Positions 57,347-64,000 of a stretch of 64,000 bases of DNA are shown piece by piece. The stretch lies in contig JAULJL010000011.1 in assembly GCA_030761205.1 (NCBI GenBank), positions 10,964,501 through 11,028,500 of the forward strand, in the 5' to 3' direction. Each line of letters starts with the position of its first letter. Within the stretch, counting starts at the first letter, position 1. The stretch comes from Fremontodendron californicum (taxonomy: Eukaryota; Streptophyta; Magnoliopsida; Malvales; Malvaceae). The position numbers and the translations under genes were made by a program. The notes below the pieces were generated by a model. The model worked only from the letters and a program-made list of their open reading frames with translations. It made no database searches and was not told where the DNA came from.

Positions 57347-58285
57347 CTAACCAACACCCCTTCTTGGCATTTTAGGCTTGTCAGGCTCATACATGAAATT
57401 TCCCAAATTTATGCGTTTGAGAGGAAGCTTTCTTTGCACAACAGTGGATGCATTCTCCATTACAAGTATTATTCCATCATCCTTTGTGGTGCATATGTCA
57501 TCGAGGAATGGAGCATATTTTGATACTTGTTGAATGACCTCCACAAACAAGTTGTTTAAGGTTTCCGGCATGTGTTGTTCATGTTCTTCCTCCTTGAACT
57601 TTGCAAATCTACTAGGAAAAGGTGGAGAAGAAACATTAGTAAAAAGTGAAACCTTAAACGTTACCTCAGGTGCCGAAATACTCTTATTTGGATCTTTGGC
57701 TTCATTATCCTCAAGAATAGAATCCATCTCTAATTTTGTTTCATCCTCATCTTGTTCCTCATTCTTCAAGGTCACAATAGTAGCATTCTCCTTTGGGTTA
57801 ACCATCGTTTGGGCTGGGAGTTCTTCAGATTTTTGTGCTACCCATCCCACCATACTACTAGCCAATTGGCTCATTTGCTTTTCCAAACTCTGGATGCTTG
57901 CCCTTGTTTCCTGTTGAAATTGCAAAGAATCAGTAACAAGAGAATAGACAAGATCTTCTACAGAAGTACCTGAGTTTTGAGTCATATGTGGTGGTTGAAA
58001 AAGATCTGGTTCTTGAGACCATGATTGATTGAAGCTAGATGGATGAGTGTAATTGGCATAAGGATCTACTTCTTGGTAATTTTTCGAGTAGCCATAATTA
58101 GTATGATCCCACCATCCCTCATGGTAAGTGTTTGAGTAATGATCATACTGTTGGTCTTGGAACACTTGATGGCCTTGACATCTTCCCATGGCCAATTGTT
58201 GAACTGGGGAGGTGAGATTGGCTTGTTGATTCTTCATGTTCATGTATGCCACCAACTCTTCAAGTGTTAGATTGCTCAATTCCAT
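57347..58285 (-). pseudogene. gag: Athila-like gag C-terminal remnant, 312 codons open
   Basis: The frame starts MELSNLTLEELVAYMNMKN, close behind the primer site, and includes QSLEKQMSQLASSM, LPAQTMVNPKENATIV, PPFPSRFAKFKEEEHEQ, then a VIQQVSKYAPFLDDICTTKD and VVQRKLPLKRINLGNF segment. This is the gag C-terminus to protease boundary of Athila-type Gypsy elements. The N-terminal capsid-like domain, the zinc knuckle and the protease catalytic site are missing. The frame is unusually intact for a remnant, so a truncated gag protein may still be made. Confidence 0.7.
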
Positions 58286-58401
58286 TGTTTTTTTTTTTTT
58301 TTTTTTTTTTTGAAAAGAAAAACTTGTATGTACAAGAAAATAAAACTAATTAGAACTGAAAATAAGAATAAACCAAGTAACAAATAAACTAAAGAAAGCA
58401 A

Positions 58402-58419
58402 TCCCCGGCAACGGCGCCA
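58402..58419 (-). other. Primer binding site, tRNA-Asp type (element B)
   Basis: On the minus strand TGGCGCCGTTGCCGGGGA lies six bases after the LTR. It is the form used by Athila-type elements. Confidence 0.85.
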
Positions 58420-58425
58420 AAAATT

Positions 58426-60249
58426 TGATGCACCCAAAAGAGTGTATCTTATTTAACCTTGCACAAAAAACATAAATTGTAAGTATAGTAGTTAGCAAGG
58501 GTCGAGTCCTCAGGGATTGGGTTTTAGTTTATAAGTTAATAGTTTAAAACTTAAATTCAAGAACAATAAAAGAAAAGGGGTTTTTGAATCCAGATTTAAA
58601 CTAAAGTAAATAATAAGAATAAGATGCAAGGCGGTATAACCAGCCAATAAAAATATATATACTAAATTAGGCGGTATAACCAGCCAATATATATACTAAA
58701 TTAGGCGGTATAACCAGCCAATAAAAATAAATATACTTTTAAAAATAAGCAAACTAGAAAAGTAAGAAAACAAGTAAGTAAGAAGAATCAAATATGAAAA
58801 ATATGGTTAAGGTTTCATTCTCCACCACTAGACATCATTAAGAATCAATTTCAGATCTATCAATATCAACCAACTATCAAAGTTAACAACCGTAGATAAC
58901 AACAAGCTCTGTTATCCCAATCTTTCCTTAGTTTGTCGTTAAATAGAACAAGCTCTCTATTTAATCTCTAACCATTAAACAACCTAGAATAAGCTCTCTA
59001 AATTCAATTTAATGGCAGCTTTATGATGAGAAAGATAGGTTGATCTAAGCAACAAACACATAAGCTCGGATTGTTCAACTTAGGTTATGTTCCACTTTGC
59101 AATTACTGAAAACTTGACCATAATCATTAATCACAAATTGCCACTTATGAATAGGAAATCAAGACAATTACACGGATCAAGATTCCTAAACTAGCAATAG
59201 ATAATTATCAAGATCTATCTAGTTGTACACCTAAATAAATCAAGACAACATCATGAACAATTCTTGTAGAAGAACATAAGCAACTTTGATAGAAAATTAA
59301 TGATAGATAGAATCTAAAAATCAATCACAAAACATGTCTAGGGCTTTGAAATCACCCTTAACCAAATAGAAGTTTAGCCTAGCATAGGCATTATAAACAT
59401 AAAATTAAATAGAATCTAAGAAGAAAATAAAAGAAAGAAAGAAGAAGAAGAAGAATATTAATTATCCAACCTCTTGCTCTTTCTAAAGAAAAAGAAAACT
59501 AGAGAAAAGAAAGAAGAAGAAAACTTAGAGAATTTTATTACAATGGCTAATATCCTACCTATGTACAATATTATCCCTTACAATCATCCAAGGCCCTCTA
59601 TTTATACACATTTTGGAGGGCTAAATGACAAGAGACAAGCTTTACAAATTTCAAAGGTAGGTATAATAGGTGGGTGCATTTTCTAACAATTTTCGTCATA
59701 CATGACGATTTTGATCAGCCAACTTGATGGTCGATTTTGTCAATTTTGCAGGCCTTATCTGATCACATGGTCTTCTATAAAAATGTTAACCTATCAGTTA
59801 CTGATCCATAGCCGTTGGAATCAGCTCATTTTCTGATGTGGATAAGAAGATATGGGCAAAATACGAAAACAGGTCAGCACAGACGTCATTGCACATCAGC
59901 CAACTTCATGGTCGATTTCGCTAGGGAAAACGACTCCATTTCAAGAAGTGTAAAACATGAAAAAGATAGATATGCCTCTTAGCTTTTCACGGCTACAAAT
60001 TTCAGCCTTATTGCTTCAGTGAAACTCGAGATATAGCTGATATGGCAAAAGGTGTCGGAATTGGAACTGAACTGGATTTGCCCTTAATTCTAGTAATCTG
60101 AAATCACTCAAAGAAACTTGTGAAAAAGACCAAAATACATAAAAATATAAAAGATCATAAACACAATTAGACTAAACAATAATAACTCGTATTTGACACA
60201 AAACAATAATAAAACATAACTAAAAACAATATAATTATACGAGTTATCA
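58426..60249 (-). repeat. Element B 5' LTR
   Basis: 1824 bp, nearly identical to 51585-53457, with 3 minisatellite copies (58628-58725). The inverted TATA box at 59598-59606 should drive the element transcript. Confidence 0.92.
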
Positions 60250-60790
60250 ATTGTCACATGTATAACAATAAAAATACTTATTTTATTTTTAAAAAATATT
60301 TTTTTTTGGAAAATAAAAATAAAAATTTTCCTTTTTTTTTCCTCTATCCCGATTCCCTTCTAGGTCGAATCCTGCCGGGTCTTTCCAAGAGAGTCCAGAC
60401 CCGCATTGATTTGAATGCAAGAGGCTGAAACGTGCGCTAGATCTGGCCTGTTTTAGGTCATTCCTACCAGTACGAGTTCGACCTCCCCTAGCCAGATTCG
60501 ACTGGTGATTGGCCAAATTTAGTTTGAAATAGGAGAATCATGGAGAGAGGTTAGGGGAGGAGAGAGTGAGAGAAAGAGAAAAGAAAAATATTTTTAAAAA
60601 AATTAAAAATTATTTTTAAAAAAATGTATTTTTATAAATTATTTATTTTTAAAAATTACATATGATAAGATGATTTGATAAATATGTCACATATTATCAT
60701 GCGATGAGATGATAGCCACATCATTCATTCTATTTAATGATGTTAACCTGAGATATCACATTATAAACAGAATGATAATATGAGTATCAC
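60250..60790. other. Flank right of element B
   Basis: AT-rich with one GC-richer part (60340-60520). No credible ORF. It is the continuation of 51403-51584 across the element B insertion. Confidence 0.4.
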
Positions 60791-63459
60791 TGTAGACATC
60801 TAATTTTGTCCGGACCCCTAAATCAGGTAATTTCTTCTACCTACAGATGTTTTAGAATGCAGAAAACCACTTCTCATCTTGCAGTGGTACTCCGAGACTT
60901 AGTTTAAGAAAGTAAGCATGAAAAGTCAATTTGAAAAAAGTCAACCCCAGAAAAGTCAACCCTGAAACGTCAAACCTCATTCAAAATCAAGATCCAAAGT
61001 TTAATTCAACAATGGTGAAAGAATTTTGATAATTCGAGGTCTACAATGAGAGATATGGAGTCCGGAAGATGGATTACGGAGATTCAGTGGAAAAGAAACC
61101 CTAGTTCCGAAATTTTGGGGAAAAGTGCTTAAACGATCAAATTGGTCGAAATTGGAGGTTCCGAATGGAAGATAAGCAATGACTACGGGTAATGAAGAGG
61201 CCATTTGGAAGCAAAATCGAAGGAAGAGTCAATTTGGAAGAAAATCAAAAATTCGGGTTTTTGGTGGATTTTGGCGAAATTTAGAAAAATTACAAAAATG
61301 GCCCGATTCGTTAAAATTAAAGCCCCTAATTGATGAGGAGTTAGTAAACAAGGATAGCCCAAGGCTCAGTTTGAAGTAATTCCGATAAAAGAGCCGATTG
61401 GAGGGAAAATGAAAAAACGAGAAAATTCCCGATATCGAAAAAAGGAAAAATCAAATCAGAGGGGAATTTGATCGTAAAAATTGGGAATTTTCGGACCAGC
61501 TCCAATTAAATATATAAAAAAGGCCTAGAAAAAGAAAATCTGGAAATCAAACTTGTTTTGAGTAAACTCGAGGCTTCGGAGGTAAAAGGGTAAATTTGGA
61601 AAATCCGCAAAAAATAGCAAATTAGTTCTGAAAATTACCAAAACTTCCAGATCTCAATCTTATGTCATTTGGAAGAGATAGGTTAAGAAAAATCCGGAAT
61701 CGGAGCTCGTTTGCAAAATAGCAAATTTCGGACCCACTAAACCTGAAATTCCATAAGATAAATCCCATAAAAATAGCAAATGAGCTCGGAAAATTATGAA
61801 AACTTTCATATCTTAAATTTAAATTATTTGGAAGAGATTGGTGAAGAAAAATCGGGAATCGGAGCTAGTTTGGGAAATGGTAAAAGTTCGGGTGCACTAA
61901 GGGGCAATTTTTGAAGATAAATCCGAAAAAAATAGAAAATGGGCTCGAACAATTATGAAAACTTTCAGAACTTAATTTTATATTATTTAGGAAGTATTGA
62001 AAAAAGAAAATTTGGATTTGGAGTCCGTTTGCTATTTAATTAGGTTCGAGGGCTAAAAAGGGTAATTTTAGCGAAGAAACTGAAGAGGGACTTTCTTGTA
62101 ATTAAAAAACTGGAGAGTGGGCTGGAATATGAAGGGCCATTCGGCCAAGCCCATGAGGGGAGTGATGTTTGCTGAGCTCTTGAATCCAAAGGCCAAAAGT
62201 GGATAGTAAGGTAGTTTTTTTTTTATCAAGCCTTTGTAATTGTGCCACATGGTCCAATGCATGAAGAGGGAGGATGTCAACTTGATGAATTCATATTTTG
62301 AACAGCTATAGTTAGGGGCTGATCACTTAATCTAAGAGTGGTAATTTCACATTTTAAGCATTTTGGATTAGTGGCCTTTGGATCAAATTGGCTAGGAAAA
62401 AAAATGACAACATCTTACACCCATTAGGTGACCATTCGGCTACCATAGTTGGGGGGTTTTCATTTTTCATTTAGGTTCTTGGCTGATCATAGAGAGGGCA
62501 GTAGCTAAAGAGAGAGAAAAAAGAAAAGAGAAAGAAAAAAGAAAAAAGAAAAAAGAAGGGCTTTCTTACTACTCTTTGATTTGGAAAGCTAGAGCAAGGT
62601 AGCTATGTTCTTTCATGCTCTCCTCCATACTTTGTTGATATGATTTTGTTATTTTCATGGTTATTTTATTTTCTTTCATGAAATAAAATTGTTTTTCAAA
62701 ATAAGTTCTTAAAGCTCCTATCTTATGTTTTCTTGAAAAAAATTAAAGAAAAAACAAAATTTCACCCATTTTTACATGTTGGCTGAATGGTCCCTTACTG
62801 TGCATATGTTGTGTTTGATTTATTTTCCATGGTGATTGTGATGTTCTAGCTTGTTTTGAAGTTCTAACTTTTAAAAATAATTAAGATATGGAGCTTGTTT
62901 TCAACCTTTTTCATTTACTTACTATTATTTTGCTGATTTTATCATTTTGTTTTCATGTCTACTTACTTTGTTTGCCATTTTTAATTTTATGTTTTCACCA
63001 TGTTAGGTTGTTCATGTTTTTGTTAATATCATACCATGTGTTTGTGATTTTGTCTAGCTATGTTCATGCATTTGGAATATGTTTGTTTGGTCTAACATGT
63101 TTCCTTTTAAGTCTTGCAAATACTATGCCATGTGTTTGTGTTATTGCCATGCTAGAATTTCCTTGCATAGTTTCATGACCATTCGACTACCCCTTATTGT
63201 TTAGCCTTGTGTGTGCATTTTCATCTTGTTTAGTTGACATGCTTGCATTTCTATGCCATGATATTGTGCATTATATTTACTATGCCATGTGTTTGTGTTA
63301 TTACCTAGCTAGAATTGCATATGTTGATTAGGTGACCATTCGGCTCCTACATTTGTGTATGTGCATTTTCATGTTGTTTGGACTATCATGCTTTCTTATG
63401 CTTTGCATCTTCATGTCATGTGATTGAGTATTGGTTATTCCATGTTCATGCATTAGTAT
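60791..63459 (+). mobile_element. Diverged Tat-type LTR, 5' part
   Basis: It starts TGTAGACATCTAATTTTGTC and follows the order of the LTR at 16496-21425: GTGGTACTCCGAGACTTAGT, the AAAAGTCAA run, GATAATTCGAGGTCTAC, the GAGCTCGTTTGC repeats at 61620-62040 and the CCATTCGGCT region. It breaks off where a second LTR begins at 63460. Confidence 0.8.
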
Positions 63460-64000
63460 TGTAGACACCTAATTTTGTCCGGGCCACTAAACAGGTATGT
63501 TTTCTTCCCATATTGATGTTTCCGAGTATAAAAAGACTGTTTTCATCCTGCAGGTGGTACTCCGAGACTTAGTTTAAGAGGGCGAGCATAAAAAGTCAAA
63601 CTTGAAAAAAGTCAACCCCGAAAAAGTCAACCCCAGAAAGTCAACTACTGAAAAAGTCAACCCACTTTCAAAATCAAGATTTTAAGTTCAATTGAAAAAT
63701 GGAGAAAGAATTTTGATAATCCGAGGTCTACATTGAAAGATATGGAGTTCGGAAGTTGGGATTTGGAGATTCAGTAGAAAAGAAACCCTAATCCGAGAAA
63801 TTTGGGGAAAAGTGCTTAAACGATCAAACTGGTCAAAATTGAAGGTTCCAAATGAAAGATAAGCACTGAATACGGGTAATGGAGAAGTCACTTGCAAGAA
63901 AAACCGAAAGAAAAGTCAATCCGGGAGAAAACCGAGAATTAGGGTTTTTAGTGGATTTCGGTGAAATCGGGAAGAATCACAGAAATGGCCCGACTTGGTA
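63460..64000 (+). mobile_element. Tat-type LTR start, runs off the window
   Basis: It starts TGTAGACACCTAATTTTGTC and is closer to the 16496 LTR than to its left neighbour. It probably marks a Tat element nested inside the older LTR. Confidence 0.8.

Larger units (their letters stand above)
51585..60249 (-). mobile_element. Element B: young LTR retrotransposon carrying a LOG gene and a virus-like ORF
   Basis: The LTRs at 58426-60249 (5' on this strand) and 51585-53457 (3') have TG...CA ends, and a perfect target duplication ATTGT lies at 51580-51584 and 60250-60254. A tRNA-Asp-type primer site, a polypurine tract and an Athila-like gag C-terminal remnant are present. No protease, reverse transcriptase or integrase can be found, so mobility would depend on a helper. 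The LTRs differ by about nine substitutions by eye plus one minisatellite unit, so the insertion is recent. Order on the minus strand: LTR, primer site, gag-like ORF, virus-like ORF, LOG, long noncoding tail, polypurine tract, LTR. Confidence 0.93.

Noticed and set aside
60289..60516. A 75-codon minus-strand frame
   Set aside because: Short, with no domain, in a transposon-like GC-rich patch.

Overview
This is a transposon-rich stretch of a eudicot plant nuclear genome. The evidence is an NAC transcription factor gene, a RABC1/RAB18-type GTPase gene with GT-AG introns, and plant-type Tat/Ogre, Athila-like, LINE, hAT and Helitron elements. The base composition is AT-rich. I cannot name the species. 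Only two ordinary host genes are well supported: the NAC gene (25537-28007, +, 3 exons) and RABC1 (37681-44629, -, 6 exons). A third, very small two-exon gene (32172-32440, -) is tentative.

Layout. 1-21425: a very large Tat/Ogre-like LTR element without pol. Its 5' LTR is cut by the window edge, its tRNA-Arg primer site is at 65-82, gag remnants and one longer gag follow, then a 56-bp tandem array at 15.0-16.2 kb and a 4.93-kb 3' LTR. A second LTR element (element A, 1881-7508, target duplication CCGAA) sits inside it, and a later 1722-bp tandem duplication copied part of A plus the host gag. 21426-24290: a 50-bp tandem array split by a solo LTR (22345-24228, target duplication CCTTT). 24445-24606: a near-perfect long inverted repeat. 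25.5-28 kb: NAC gene. 28-33 kb: AT-rich DNA with a Helitron 5'-end-like sequence, an hAT-type element, a SINE-like sequence and a small MITE. 33.3-36.8 kb: a 5'-truncated, decayed LINE. 37.7-44.6 kb: RABC1, with hAT-type insertions in introns 2 and 4. 46-49.2 kb: MITE-like and AT-rich repeats. 49228-51402: a non-autonomous Helitron filled with a tandem array of about 13 units of 120 bp. 51585-60249: element B (minus strand, target duplication ATTGT). 60.8-64 kb: two Tat-type LTR starts, one probably nested in the other.

The most unusual object is element B. It is a young LTR retrotransposon with an Athila-type tRNA-Asp primer site and near-identical LTRs. It has no reverse transcriptase or integrase. 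It carries a truncated gag-like ORF, a broken ORF resembling the cysteine-rich nucleic-acid-binding protein of carlaviruses, and an intact intronless ORF for a LONELY GUY (LOG) cytokinin-activating enzyme with its active-site motifs in place. Element A is a relative that kept part of the virus-like fragment but lost the LOG segment, apparently between two 8-bp GACATTAT repeats. Together A, B and the solo LTR describe a retrotransposon family that picked up a hormone-activation gene and a virus-like gene and moves them in this genome.
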